Below, one piece after another: positions 11,622 to 24,257 of a stretch of DNA of 64,000 nucleotides. This DNA is from Jacaranda mimosifolia. Its lineage: Eukaryota > Streptophyta > Magnoliopsida > Lamiales > Bignoniaceae. The translations under genes were made by a program, and so were the position numbers. The stretch is from assembly GCA_018894105.1 (NCBI GenBank), contig CM032117.1:29802501-29866500 (forward strand), written 5' to 3'. The notes below the pieces were generated by a model that searched no databases, was not told the origin of the DNA, and saw only the letters and a list, made by a program, of their open reading frames with translations. Each line of letters starts with the position of its first letter. Position 1 is the first letter of the stretch.

Positions 11622-14600
11622 CTCATGCACGCTAGGCACTACATCCAACTCTTGGATCGAATTTTTATCCAAGCACCTTCTTTTGCAGTTTTCAAAACCA
11701 CAAATTATTTCACCTCAGTAGTTGTCTCAACGGTGGTGTCTTGTTGGAGCTCTTCCAACTTCACCATGCCGCCATTAAGGCAAAATGTATAAATCCAAAA
11801 GTAGTTTTCACATCATCTACATTGGATTGGAAACTTGAATCAAAAAATCCCTCGAGTTTCAATTCTCCATTGTCGTATACTAAAAAATAAATCCTTAGTC
11901 CTTCTCAAGTACTAAGGATTGCTTTAATGGCTATCTAGTAACTTTCACTGGGATTGGATTAGAACCTACTCATAGCATTTAGCGAGTGTGCCACATCAGA
12001 TCTTGTGCATTGAACTGCATACATTATGCTTCCTATACCTAAGGCATAAGGTATGCAAGGCATTCTCTGTCTTTTGTTTTCTGTCTTAGGGGCCATAGAC
12101 TTAGAAAGACGAAATCTATGTCCCGTAGGAATAAATCCCTTCTTGGATTCTTCCATACTAAACCCCTTTAATATCTTATCAATGTACGGGGTTTGAGATA
12201 GACCTAGCTTCATCTTAGATCTATCTCTATAGATATGTATTCCTAATACGTAGGATGCTTTCCCAAATCCTTCATGGAGAATTGAGTAGATAACCATGTT
12301 TTAATACACTCTAACATTCATACCTCATTCCAACTGAGAAGGATGTCATCAACATAAAGCACAATAAACTGTACACTACTCCCATTAGCCTTCTTATACA
12401 CACATGATTCATACACATTTTTCACAAAGCCAAACGATTTTATTGTTTTGTTAAAATATATGTTCCAACTTTGGGATGCTTGTTTGAGTCCATAAATGGA
12501 TCTCTGGGGTTTGCAAACGTTTTGCTCATTCCTCTTAGATGTAAAACTTTGCGGTTGCTCCATATAGATTTCTTCTTCAATGTCTCCATTGAGGAAAGCG
12601 GTTTTCACATCCATTTGTCATATATAATAGTCATAATATACGGCTATGGCAAGTATAATCTGAATGGACTTAGGCATTGCGACCGGTGAAAAGGTTTCCT
12701 CAAAATTGATACCAGATCTTTGAGTGTAACCTTTTGCCACTAGCCTACCTTAAACGTCACCACTTCTCTATCTACTCTAAGCTTTCGCTTATAGATCTAC
12801 TTGCAACCAACGGGAACTATTTCCTTTTGTGTATCTACCAAATTCCATTCTTTGTTTAAGTACATGGACTCCATTTTGGATCTCATGGCTTCAAGCCAAC
12901 ATCCTGAGTCTATTTCCAACATAGTTTCCTTATAGGTTTTTGGATCAATATCCGATTGGCCCGTTTCATGAAGGAATTCAAACTTTTCGAGTTGCTTCTT
13001 GATTCGGTCCGACCTTCTCAGAGATTGTGTACGAGGCTCTTTGATATATATTTGTTTCTACCGCTTGTGGGATTTGATGATCATCTTGAACTTCACCAAG
13101 TTCAACAATAATGCCTTTTTCTATCTTATAGAAATTCCTTTTCTAAAAAGGTAGCATTCCTCGAAACAAGCACCTTTTGCTTTGAGGGATCATAGAAGTA
13201 ATAACTCATAGACTCTCTTGGGTATTCCATAAACTTGCACAAGGTGGATCTACTATCCAACTTATCTCCCACTATCCGTCTCATGTAGGCGGGAAATCCC
13301 TAAACCTTGATATATTGGTAAGATGGTGCTTTGCTATGTCATATCTCATATGGTGTTTTGGCACCGACTTTGAAGGTACTACACTAAGTAATTTCGCTGT
13401 CATCAATAAAGCGTATCCCAAAAAGGATATAGGTGCATTAAAGAAGCTCATCATGGAACGTACCATGTCCAACACGGTACGGTTTCTCCACTCGGCTACT
13501 CCATCGTGTTGGGGTATGTTGGGTGGAATCCATTGAGAGAAAGACCCATTCTATTTTAGGTAATCCAAGAATTCGATGCTTAAGTATTCCCCTTCGATAC
13601 GATCAAATAGCTTTAATATTTAGCCCCAATTGCTTTTCCACTTCATTCCTATACTCTTTGAACTTTTCAAAGGCTTCGGACTTGTTCTTCATAAGAAATA
13701 AAACTATAGTCATCAGTGAAGGAGATGAAGTAGGAATAGCTCTTCTTCCACTAACTTTTAGTGGTCCACAAACATCCATATTGATCAAATCCAAAAGACT
13801 TGTGGAGCACTCCATTTGTCCTACAAAAGGAGCCTTAGTCATTTTTCCCTTTAAATAAGATTTACAAGTAGGAAGTTCCTCAACGCCACTAACATTTAGT
13901 TCTTTGAGAGCTTCTAACTTCCTCATCATATTTTTAGAGATATGCCCAAGTTTTACATGTTATAACATGGCATTTTCTTGGATATCTAATTCTTACTTTG
14001 TTGAAAGTGCATTAGTAATGGTTGAGAATCTAATATGCATAATCATTTGTTAAGTATACCATAAGCAATTAAATAACCCATTCTTTAATACCTTCAATGT
14101 GCCATTTGATATAGAATGATCAAATCCTTTACTATCCAAAGTGGGAATTGAAATAATGTTCTCAACAATATATGGCACATAATAACAAGGGTTCAATATA
14201 ATTATGGAGTTCCCTAAGTCCAGCTTATTTTATGCCTTCGGCTTTGGTCACAACTCTTGCTCCTTAGCCAAGGCGGTAGATCATATCCACATCATTAAGT
14301 TTTATTCTTCTTTCTTATTCTTTGTAACAACTTACAAAGATAAAAACCACATGCGATATCACATATCCATGAGGAAGAATTTATCCTTAAATGCATTTCA
14401 ATAAAGTACATACCCTTCCAAAGGGTTGCAAGGTACTCCTTGCTAAACCATTTCCAATGGCCTATCTAGCCAAAGTATAAACAAATAATATCGACTATTT
14501 CCTCTATAATCTTCTTAACTCCTCCGAATGCCTTTAATTGTTGTTTTCCCTTGGAGGAAAAACATTTCTTCTTCTTACCTCCCTTTTTAGCACTCATAGG

Positions 14601-15165
14601 GCCCATAGATTTGGAGGAAGAAACAAGTGTCAAAGGTTTGCCTTTGTCATGGTAGTCTCCTCCTAGATCAACACTTTAATTAATTAAACTCGGCGAGGAT
14701 GTGAGTACCAAATCCTCATTGAGATCATTATCTATCACCACATCCAAGTAGAAAAACTTCTTCAAGTCTAATCATCTTTAGACTGTAGTCAATGACACAT
14801 GACTTCACATCCATCCTAGCTTGAAAAATCTCTTTTGACAACATGAACTTCTCATACCTTGTTATGTTTACAACTCTTGTAAATATAAACCAAGGTACTA
14901 TTCATATGTCTTTGAGACCTTTAAAGTTTGTAGATGCCATCATGAGACTGTGGTATAAGATGATCCTAAACCTAATTCGTAAACTTTTCACGTGTTTCTT
15001 GATCTACTTTAATCCCCGTCGGATTAGGAGCACCTTGATATAGGACATATATCCACTTTTGGGAATCTAGAACAATTTTTGAGGTTAAGTCAATCATGGA
15101 AGTTTGGCACTGTTGGTTTATTGGTTTCCAAAATAACGTTGAGTGGAACATTAAACCAGTCTTGA
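11622..15165 (-). pseudogene. Element B gag-pol remnant
   Basis: Read on the minus strand from high to low coordinates: Gag (about 15165-14420, with a lysine-rich GGKKKKCFSSKGK stretch near 14560), protease/pre-integrase (about 14400-13930), integrase (13929-13150, with LPTCKSYLKGKMTKAPF and LMKNKSEAFEKFKEYRNEV), reverse transcriptase (12790-11960, with MDVKTAFLNGDIEEEIYMEQ, RSIYGLKQAS and an intact LYVDDILL motif near 12350) and the start of RNase H (about 11900-11622), cut off by the CACTA element. Many stops and frameshifts are present, and the Gag start codon seen in element A is mutated here. The family encodes capsid, protease, integrase and reverse transcriptase in one polyprotein. Confidence 0.85.
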
Positions 15166-17123
15166 GATTTCACAAATCCTCAAAGGCAAAAAAGAGAATA
15201 AGCATGTGATTGAATTTGATATTAAAAACATGTTAGTGTTCTTTCAAGCATATTTTTCTCCCACTATTTTATCAAATTCTTCACCCCCAAGAAAAATTCA
15301 GGAAATCATATTTCCTAGTGAGAATCAAAATTCTAAACACTTACAAGTAGACCCCCATGACCGGATGTATATCCATGAGCAATCCAAAGGTAAGCAACAT
15401 TTGCTAATTGCATCTCATGCAATTCTTGATATATTTTGCCTCACCATTTCATGTAGATCCCCTGATGGATGACCTTCTACATTACTCAGTGTTAAGTCAA
15501 ACCTACCAATCAAACTTAGATTCAAGACGGGCACCACAATATCCCCTGTGACCAACTGTATAGTGTGTGGGCATTCTTAAATCAAAAGTGCATCTCATGC
15601 AAAGCATATGGTCATAGCTTTCCACCTAAGTATGACCCCCGTGACCGGATGTATATCACACAAAGGTAGTAGCATCATCATGCCACATACTATTGGTAGA
15701 AAGCTTAGACTAGTTAAAACTCTTTTAATTTATATCCATTTTGACTTAATAATTGAAAAGCACTTAGACATTCTAAGTGGAGAGGTTTTGCATGCAAATA
15801 TCTCATCATTTTATTTTCTTATTTAGGTTTTCTATATCTTAAACATGCATCTCATACATCAATAGGATATGGAAAGCATAAATAAGTAAATGCACCTACC
15901 ATGCTCCTACGGTGGGATGACCATGAGCCTAACTAAGTGGTGCACTTAGAGCCATAGGTGCACCACCCAGTTGATTTTAGGTGGATTGATTAAATCTAGC
16001 TATTACATTAGTGTATCTCATACATTCATGGGTCTTCAAAAGTCTTCATGACTCCAAGGTCTCCTTTGCTCCATGTAACTTTTACATGAGAAAAAAATCC
16101 TCACTCCTAGTGATTCTACTCTCATAAAATTTACAAGGTAGAAATTAAGAGGCATGCAAGTCTCAATTTAATACAACCTATTTCAACAACTTGAAATAAA
16201 TAAAATCAATATTAAAAGGCTCATGATCATCCACGTTCATTCATCATCCATTCAATAATTAAATGAACAATAAACATATCTAGAATTAACAATTAATTCC
16301 AACAATTAAATGCTAATCAAATTAACAAATAATTGGTCATGCATAACACTTATGCAAAATTTGGAGATTAACTTTAACAAGGTTTAAGGAGCTTGAAAAA
16401 TGTCAAACATAATTTTGAGAACTTGCACAACACTTAGGCATCCATAACATATGATTTAACATTATTTCTAGCCACCAAAGGAGCACAAAAATTGCACAAA
16501 AACTCACCCAACCCATGACCAAGAGCTGCTGGCTGAGGCAAGCACATGGCTGGGCAGTGAGTCTAGGTCACTGCCCTGCCAGTGTGGACCAAAGCTAGCA
16601 GCAGCTCCTGTTTTCGGTTAAAAGCAAGTTAGGCCATCTTTAGCTCAACTTTTGTGCACCAAAAATGCTAGAACTCATTCTAAACATTAAATCACACATT
16701 ATGGACCAATTTCTAGATCTCAAACAAATTTTAAAACTAGAATTTAAGTGCTCAATCAAGCTTCAAAAATCAAGTTCAAGCAAGAACCATATTCTTCAAA
16801 AATCTCCAACAAAACTCCAATCACATTGGATCCAAAAATGACCAAAACTATTTTAGCCATTCATCAACATGCTATATCAACATATAACATCAATTAATGC
16901 TAAATCAACATTCAACATTAATAGCTATGAATTAAAACATACTAATCATATGAATCAATACTTAAAACACATATTATCATGTTTTCAATTCATCAATCAA
17001 GGAGTGTCACACAACATCATCCAAACACTCCAATCCATCATATGAATCAAGAATTTCGTGATTATGATCAATCCATCACATGAATCAATCATCAACAAAA
17101 AATCCAAATCTAAGCATTATTTA
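15166..17123 (-). other. Element B leader between primer site and Gag
   Basis: About 1.9 kb of non-coding internal sequence, collinear with the leaders of A (37802-39779) and D. Short open frames here (for example 15206-15472 and 15608-15826) are on the wrong strand for Gag and are not conserved as proteins between copies. The leader contains two similar CCCC(A/G)TGACCGGATGTATATC phrases near 15355 and 15638. Confidence 0.6.
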
Positions 17124-17136
17124 GGCTCCAATACCA
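17124..17136 (-). other. Primer-binding site of element B
   Basis: Reads TGGTATTGGAGCC on the minus strand, two bases from the LTR. This is the initiator tRNA-Met site TGGTATCAGAGCC with two changes. The same variant occurs in element D. Confidence 0.75.
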
Positions 17137-17138
17137 CT

Positions 17139-19361
17139 TGAAAGCAAGTAAGGCACTAGGATCCAATTATAAAACTTCATAAGCTAAATAAACTAGTGCT
17201 TACATGCTAATTAGGATCAAATCATGCCTAAAATCAAAATTTATATAGAGTGTTACCTTGAAATGCTAATATCCAAGGAGAAAGTGGTGAACCTTTCACC
17301 AATCCAGAATCTGCCAGAAACCGCACAGCAGGAAGGGAGCAATTTTTAACCTCATTAAAACTCCTCCAAAATTCATGAAAAAATTAATGCAACCTCTAAA
17401 TACCTTTTATAAAATACAATAAAAAATTCAGATCAAAAATATTTCTGGATCTCCCTAGATAAAATCTCCAAATTGGACTATGTGTAAGTGGATCTCCAAA
17501 CCGTAGCAAACTAACTTGTTTGCCTCTATTGATATGATCCACACACCAATTAGATCTTCCAAAATCTCTAGTCTATAAGCTAGAATAATACCAGAGATAG
17601 GCTATGGTGGGGGTCAATTTTAGGTAGGGAAGAAGAAGAAGAGAGCAAAGCTTTCAACACATGAATGTAATGCTTGCAAGAGGTTTTGGAGGGAATTGCA
17701 AAATAATCTAATTCTTTCACACTTTCAGAAATGACCTATCCTCACACCCACTATATCTATATATAGGGTGAGGTTGGTATGATGCCAAGTTGGCATCACA
17801 CCTTCCTCAAGGTGGGCGGCCAACTTTCATTGCCAATGTGGCAAATGCAAATTCAAATCCAATTTGAATTTCATGCGCATCTTAATTACATTTGAAATCT
17901 AATTTCAAGCTAATTAAGATGCTAATTCAAATGAAAATTTCATTTGAATTTTTCCTCCAAAATGAATTCTTCCCATTAATTAAATTAAACACTTTAATTT
18001 AATTAATTAACCTTTAACTTAACTCTTAAGTCAAACAAACTTAACTCTTAAGCTTAATTTTGTTAACTTAACTCTTTAAGTTAACTTGACCAATTGATGG
18101 TCACTTTGGCACCAAATAATTAACTCCCTAATTAATCGTCTAATTTAACCTTTTAAATTAATTTATTAATTTAATACTTAAATTAATCAAGCTAAAATTA
18201 ACATTTAAATTGGACACATCAAAATCGATTCACTAGGAGAAATTATCTAACTCTTAGAAAATTGCTCCATCAATTATGAAGCTAATTGGCTTTTGTGTGT
18301 GACCCAATAGGTTCTATCATTCATTGGACATAGGCTCACAACTTCTTGTGACTTTTGAATATCATATACTCACTTTAGTTTGAAACACTTTTAAACTAAT
18401 CAACTTAATTCAATTAATCTCATTAATTGAAGAGTACACAATCTCCATGGTCGACATCCAACCTCAAGCCCATGGAACCCAACTAATTAGCCAAAATGAA
18501 TGTTTTAGAGAACCATTATAGCTCTACACTAACCATGCAAATACGGTCCTTCCATCTCCTATCTCCCAAAAGAGGTCCAAGGCAAGATATTTGCCAGCTT
18601 CCTAATAGCCTCGATACTATGTCTCTATTCCCAATGTTTGATTCCCTTGTGTGACCTCATCTTTGAAAAAATCCTTTTCCAAATTATCACACCACCTTGC
18701 ACAAGGATTTCTTAGAATCGATTATTATAGAATACACAGGAGATGCACTCATCCTTCACAAAAGCAAGGAGTCCGATTCCATCTTAGATCTCACAAACCT
18801 CCATGTCAAGTAGCTTATACCCAACCTCAACATGAAAGACCCGCTAAGTGGTCAAGGACGAGTCGAAGCATGAAGACCAAACACAAGGTTACCATGGATC
18901 CTCATATCAGAGTACTAATAATATGCACTAGCTTAAGCTAGAGAACTTGCCACTATGGTTATCCAGTTGATTCTCCAATGGACCTTTAGTGTCTTGTTCT
19001 CTAACAAATACCCACTAACATACACCCATATCTCATACGGTTGCTTATGGAACGAAGTAATATCCAACTCTTGGATTTATGTATCGTTACTGCAAGTTTT
19101 CCGGATCTTAGATGCCCTAACTCATAAGATCCTATGACTTAAAAGATTTAAGATCACGACCATGTGAGACTTATTCCATGGTCACCAAACCAAGTCCCGT
19201 AGTCATGAGTAATATAGGGGCTTCATCCAAATGCAAGTGAAGTATTAAAGAGCATAAGATGTAGATGGCCATATGAAGAATATCATTCAATCAAGATTGT
19301 TTTACAAGGAAATAGTTTTTACAAGGCCAATTTAATTGGCTTACCGGGCACTATTCTAACA
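17139..19361 (-). repeat. 5' LTR of element B (2,223 bp)
   Basis: On the + strand it runs from TGAAAGCAAG to CTATTCTAACA. As an LTR it reads TGTTAGAATAGTGCC...CTTTCA on the minus strand. It abuts the primer site. A TATA-like block, CTATATCTATATATAGGG, at about 17752-17769 is a likely minus-strand promoter. The AT-rich middle (about 17960-18220) is made of many TTAACT/TTAATTAA phrases shared by all LTRs of the family. Confidence 0.9.
17752..17769 (-). promoter_or_regulatory. TATA-like promoter element in LTR of B
   Basis: CCCTATATATAGATATAG on the minus strand. The same block recurs at the equivalent place in other LTRs of the family (for example 34221-34236 and, on the + strand, 55576-55591). 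It is a plausible RNA polymerase II core promoter for the element. Confidence 0.45.
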
Positions 19362-19944
19362 GTCACCAACCTCCATACTTAGGTAACTTGTGCCTAACCT
19401 AAGCCCCGGGCAACTTGATAAGTGGTAAGGACAAAATCAAAGCATAAGGACCTAAATAAAAGGTTACTGTTGTACTATCACAAGCTAGAGAATTTCCCAC
19501 TACCGATAAGCCACTTTAACTATCTTATAGATTATATAAGCAAGTCTTCAATGAAGTTGCTCTCTAACAAGCTTTCACTAACATGCATCTATGTCTTACA
19601 TGGATTGGCCATGAAATAGGGCAATATCCAATTCCTTGGAATATGTTTCATTAGTGTAAGTCTATCTGAATCTTAGATGCCACGTTTCATAAGATTCTAT
19701 GACTTGGGATATTCATAATCATGACCATAGAGACTAGTTTCATTATCTCCATTATATGTGTGACTAAGTCCTATAGTCTTATATGATTTTAGGGCTTCAA
19801 CCAAATGCGTGTACATGTGAAGAATATCATAAATTGCATAAGATGAACATGGCCATTTTATAGAATATTATTCAATCAAGATTGTATCACAAAAGGAGTA
19901 GTTTTACACACCAATCTAATTGGTTGTTGGGTACTATTCCAGCA
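19362..19944 (-). repeat. LTR remnant H, target of element B
   Basis: Matches the last ~580 bp (in + orientation) of this family's LTRs, ending GTACTATTCCAGCA. It starts mid-LTR directly against B's end, so B inserted into this LTR. The other part of H, which should lie to the left of B, is missing. Confidence 0.75.
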
Positions 19945-20339
19945 TTACCCATATTTAGTAGTCTTTGGTGAGACGAGAAACTAGGGTTTCTTGGTGAAGA
20001 CGAGAGAGAGGGAGAAAGAGTGTTTTTGTGTAAGTGAACTGAGTGAAGGAAAAATATCTTTTTAGCAATTACCAGGGCAAATATGTACAAATGCAGGCAA
20101 CTAACACAATTTAATTGCTGGATGAAAGGGACTAAAGTCAATTTTCTCTTACCAATGACCATTTAAGGTCATTCGCCTATTAGTAGTCACTGATGCATAC
20201 CAATTACGGATATAATTTGAATTTTGGATTCTAACTCACAATTGAAAAGAGTGTTCATTTTTCAACAAAAGCAATTCAAGTATTAGGCGCGTACCTTAAA
20301 TAGTGATGTTTGCCCATAATTTAAGTAGTGATATTTTGC
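19945..20339. other. Unassigned spacer
   Basis: No recognisable gene. It includes a GA-rich run (about 19997-20025) and an antisense open frame of about 90 codons without known motifs. It may be the pre-insertion flank of LTR H. Confidence 0.4.
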
Positions 20340-20890
20340 TATCCAACCCTTGAAATTGATGATTTCAACAATCTCAGCCCATTTTTGAATTTTGCTAAAA
20401 CGATCTAGAGCGATGGGTTTGTGAAAATATCCTCTAACTAAAATTCATTGCTTAGAAAAAATATGCATACATCTTTTCTTTTTACATGATCTCAAATAAA
20501 ATGATGTCAACATGCTTAGTTAGAGAAAGATGGATTGGATTCTTAATGATATTTATAGCAATAGTATTATCACAATATATAGAAATATTGCTAACATCAA
20601 TCTATAATCAAGCAAAATTTATTTCATCTATAAGATTTATGCTACAATAATTGCCCAATGCAATACATTCAGCTTCCGCAATAGAAAGAGCAATATGATT
20701 TTGTTTCTTACTAAACCTTGTAATAAGGCTTTTTCCTAAAAATTGATATGTACCACCAGTACTTTTACGATCTAGCTTGTGATCCAGCATAATAAGAATT
20801 CAATTAACCAATGAGTCCAAATTCTTCACAGGATGGATATTCCATTAAGATACTCGAATATACATTTGACGACAGTTAAATGAGATTCCT
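20340..20890 (-). pseudogene. Sirevirus-like copia reverse transcriptase/RNase H remnant
   Basis: A copia lineage different from the long-LTR family. On the minus strand: end of reverse transcriptase (about 20886-20830, ESHLTVVKCIFEYLNG), then RNase H (20792-20600, LDRKSTGGTYQFLGKSLI and FSKKQNHIALSIAEAECIAL), then about 20600-20340 with YCDNT, LTKHVDI and a diverged IFTKP-like tail. Several stops and frameshifts occur. This motif spacing is typical of Sirevirus/Tork-type copia polyproteins. No LTRs are recognised. Confidence 0.75.
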
Positions 20891-22964
20891 AGGGAATAGA
20901 TTGAAACTAAGAACACATTCAAATAGCAAACTTTAGCAAACTTTGAAAAAATATCTAAATACTATAGGAACACTTAACTCCGCTGGTAACCTTAAATGAT
21001 TGTTGAAGACTAAAATTCCATGGACAATAAATCCCATGTAGAATGCATAATAAGACATGTCTCTATACTACTTCAATGCATAAATCTATGCACCTACTTC
21101 TGACCTACCATGGTCCACTCAAGACCTTAGAACTCGCATAGTATAGAGTCAACATAATTCTGTGTCCTCCTTTAAGTGTAAGAATATTACCTACTATCCT
21201 AGGAAATTTTCAAAGTAGAGAAATTCTGTAGTGAAGTCTAAGTCTCATACGGATATAAAGCTAAATTTATGCACCCTATGCTAGCGCGCAGAGGGTGCCC
21301 AACATTGATATTGTCCTTCATCTCCCCTTCCTAAAATTAGATCCAACCTCAATCACAACTTAAATTAAGTTGTACTTCTCAGCATTTCAATCCTTACTAT
21401 TTCACTTGGAAGTTGTCCTAAGTCCTAAGGCAAATACCACCCAAAAATTTTCTAACTCTTCTGATAATGGCAACACAAAGTTTTTTCTAAGTTTATCGAT
21501 GACGTCACTTTTTCTCCTATCGTAAAAGTGACTGAGTACCACCCCAAGGTGCTTTTACAAAATGTCTGCATGCTTCCTCATGCAAATACGAGTAGATCTT
21601 TCTAAGGAAATTCATCCTAAACCCTATACTATCTTGCGCCTCCATAGCGCAACAACTTGTTATTAACGTCGTGACATCACTTAAAATTTTTGTAAGTTCC
21701 TGGATAACTGCAGTGCAAGATCTTCTTAAGCTCTTAAATGTTTGATATATGAAACTCACCTAAATCCTTAGGTGAATACTATATTGAACTCCACCAAGTC
21801 TCTTAACACATGCCTTCAATTCCACTTATAATAATTAAGCAAATTAATAATATTATTTTTATGAATTAACACAAGACAAAAATCAAAATAAAACTTTATG
21901 ATATATTTTCAATATGAAAATAAAATTTTCCTATCAAAAATAGGGGGATTTAATGATATAACAAGAACTGGATTTAAGGGAAATTGGTAAATTGACTAAA
22001 AATAGCAAATGAAGCTTAAAATTAATTAACTGAGTGAATGGGTCAGAGAGCCTAAAGGACAAGCCAAACCTATAAAATGGTAGAAAAACCCTATTGGGTC
22101 CAAACCTATCAAGACTAAAATCTATAAATACCAAGTTCTAGAGAAAAATTGGGAGGAGAAATCATTCGTAAAAATTCTCGGACTTAAAGAACTCTCAAAA
22201 GGAGCAGATCTCTCTCCACGCGTTCCTGAGAAGACAAACCGACACTATGTTGTTTTTTAGATAGAACCTCACTCCATTTTCAATAGTAACAATACTAAAT
22301 TTCAAATGTATCAAATTTGTGCTTTTACTTATTTTATATATATTCAATGAAATTTATATGTCCAAATAACCATTATTTATTCAAAAAAATTCTCTAATAT
22401 TGCAAAGTAAGCTCAATGCTTTAATAAATTTTGAATTTTTTGTCTTTAATATGGTAATGGATTGTGATATTTTTACTTCATGTGATTGTTATCTTCATAA
22501 TTGTCCAAATTATAGATGTATAATCTAAATGCATGTCAATTTTTAATATAATGAATGTGAGAATATGTATAACTAACATGATTACGTAAAAATATTTTAT
22601 ACGCATAGAAATTATATGCAAATGACTGTTAGTGCAAAATAATATAAATATACCATGGACGAATATAAGCTAAATAAATACTTTGCTCTAAAATTCCGAA
22701 AACTTTGAGAAAATAACAAAATCAAAAGTATTGGTTATATATCAGTACTGTCCAATCATCCATAGTTTATCGTGTTTATGCGTGGCTTCTGAGGTAAGGT
22801 AAAAGGAGCATTTTCTATCTTATAAGCTCACATGTAATTCTGACTGGACACATGCCCATCAAATTAAGGCTAGTTGGATTTTTTCTGGAGTCCCCAACAC
22901 TCGAATGTGTCCTTTTAACAAACTTTCCCACATTTCAAGCAAATTCAACATGCATGTACAATAA
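20891..22964. other. Unassigned ~2 kb block
   Basis: No gene recognised. About 21100-21800 contains repeated clauses such as AAGTCCTAAGGCAAATACCAC and AATCCTTAGGTGAATACTA, suggesting an old internal duplication. About 22100-22260 looks promoter/leader-like, with TATAAATA at about 22123 followed by a purine-rich stretch, as in some plant LTRs, but no LTR limits can be drawn. The remainder (22270-22960) is AT-rich. Confidence 0.35.
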
Positions 22965-23314
22965 TGCTATGTTTGGTTCATGAATTTTGGTGAAAAAAAG
23001 AAAAAAAAAATATTAAAAAAAATATTTTTGATTGTTTGACTGATAAGAAAAATATTAAAGAAAGAAAATTTTGGGGTAAAATAAAGTGTATTTAAGGAAA
23101 ATGAATTTTTCTCACAAAATGATGAGAAAAATGAAGAAAAAATCTATTTGAACTCTCTTATTTTCCAACACATTCATCATCCCTTTTTTTACCCATTCCT
23201 TTCTTCATTATTTTCTTTAACAACCAAACAAATGAAATTTTATATTTTCTTTTTTCTTTTTCTTTTCTCTAATACTTTTCTTTTCTTATTAAAATTTTTA
23301 AACCAAACATAGCG
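22965..23314. mobile_element. MITE with TAA target duplication
   Basis: About 350 bp. The left end TGCTATGTTTGGTTCATGAA and the right end, which reads CGCTATGTTTGGTTTAAAAA on the other strand, are inverted repeats. TAA flanks both sides (22962-22964 and 23315-23317), as expected for a PIF/Harbinger- or Tourist-type MITE. The interior is A-rich then T-rich and could fold into a long hairpin. Confidence 0.7.
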
Positions 23315-24044
23315 TAAGAGTAATTTGAATTTCCTTCTAAGGTATTCACTTGTGTATATAGTGCTCCAGCCTCCAGGCTCAAAGGAATCCTATACATAAT
23401 ATTGCATATGTAGATTTCTATAATATTTATTAAATTACTTTATAAAAATAAAAATTCATTTCCTTAAATATAGTACTTTTTTCATAAAATTGTCCTATTA
23501 ACTAGCTAAAGTAACGGTAATATTAGTGCCCACTAATTTCCAATCACTACTTTTAGAGAGAGAAACATAAAATCATAAAAAGTTAACACTTTTTAAAATG
23601 CATCTAATGTTCTATTTCTATTGAAATCAACATTTTGAATTCTCTCTTTTTCATCTCCTATTCTATTTTCTATATATATTTAATGTATTAAATATTGTTT
23701 TATAAAAGCATATAATTGATTGCGAATGAAGCACATTTGACCTATTATTTTGGGACTGCCAAAGTTACTTATGCATATAGTTTTAGAGAATAATGTGTAG
23801 AATTACGCTGAAGGATATATACATATGTGTGTGTGTGTGTGTGTGTTGCCACTTTTTCCCTAATTAAAAATAGCTTGGAGAGAAAGGGATGGATAGAAAA
23901 GGAGGACGAACATTAAAGCTAAAGCAAGAAAGTGGATAATTAAAGATAATGTGCAAAAGGAATCATGCATATATAGAAAGAGATCAATAGGAAAGCCACT
24001 AAGTGGTTTAGATCAAAATATAGGAAAATCATCCGCGGAAAAGA
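23315..24044 (+). promoter_or_regulatory. Upstream region of the DUF662 gene
   Basis: Intergenic sequence ahead of the start codon. It has a (TG)11 microsatellite at about 23825-23847 and a TATA-like ATATATAG at 23969-23976, about 70 bp before the ATG. The transcription start cannot be fixed from sequence, and an untranslated upstream exon is possible. Confidence 0.3.
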
Positions 24045-24257
24045 ATGATGAGTACTAGTGATCTGGCGGGCGGCGGGAGCAGCGGCCGGTCATCGACAGA
24101 CGACATCGGCGATTATGAGGCCTCGAAAGCGGCGATTGCGTCTTACCAAGCCAGAGAAGAAGAGATTGAAAGGATAAAAATGGAAGTGAGGGAGAGGTTG
24201 GATTCTCAGCTCACCCGTGCCGAACAAGAAACCAGACGATTGGCACAAGTTTGGGAA
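24045..24257 (+). other. Exon 1 of the DUF662 gene
   Basis: 71 codons ending VWE, followed by GTAAGT, a near-ideal donor. It is GC-rich for this window (GGCGGGCGGCGGGAGCAGCG near 24066), unlike the surrounding AT-rich DNA. Antisense frames here are shadows. Confidence 0.9.

Larger units (their letters stand above)
2711..19361 (-). mobile_element. Element B: long-LTR Ty1/copia, interrupted by a CACTA transposon
   Basis: Minus-strand copia element. On the + strand the order is truncated 3' LTR (2711-3646), CACTA insert (3647-11619), RNase H/RT/integrase/protease/Gag remnants (11622-15165), leader, primer-binding site (17124-17136) and 5' LTR (17139-19361). About 0.6 kb of LTR plus the first few hundred bases of internal sequence are missing at the right edge of the CACTA element. 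Linking the two halves as one element is inferred from orientation, order and similarity. No outer target duplication can be checked because the left end is lost. The right end abuts another LTR of the same family. Confidence 0.7.

Noticed and set aside
13315..13858. Plus-strand open frames in element B
   Set aside because: Antisense shadows of integrase coding sequence, which is clear on the minus strand.
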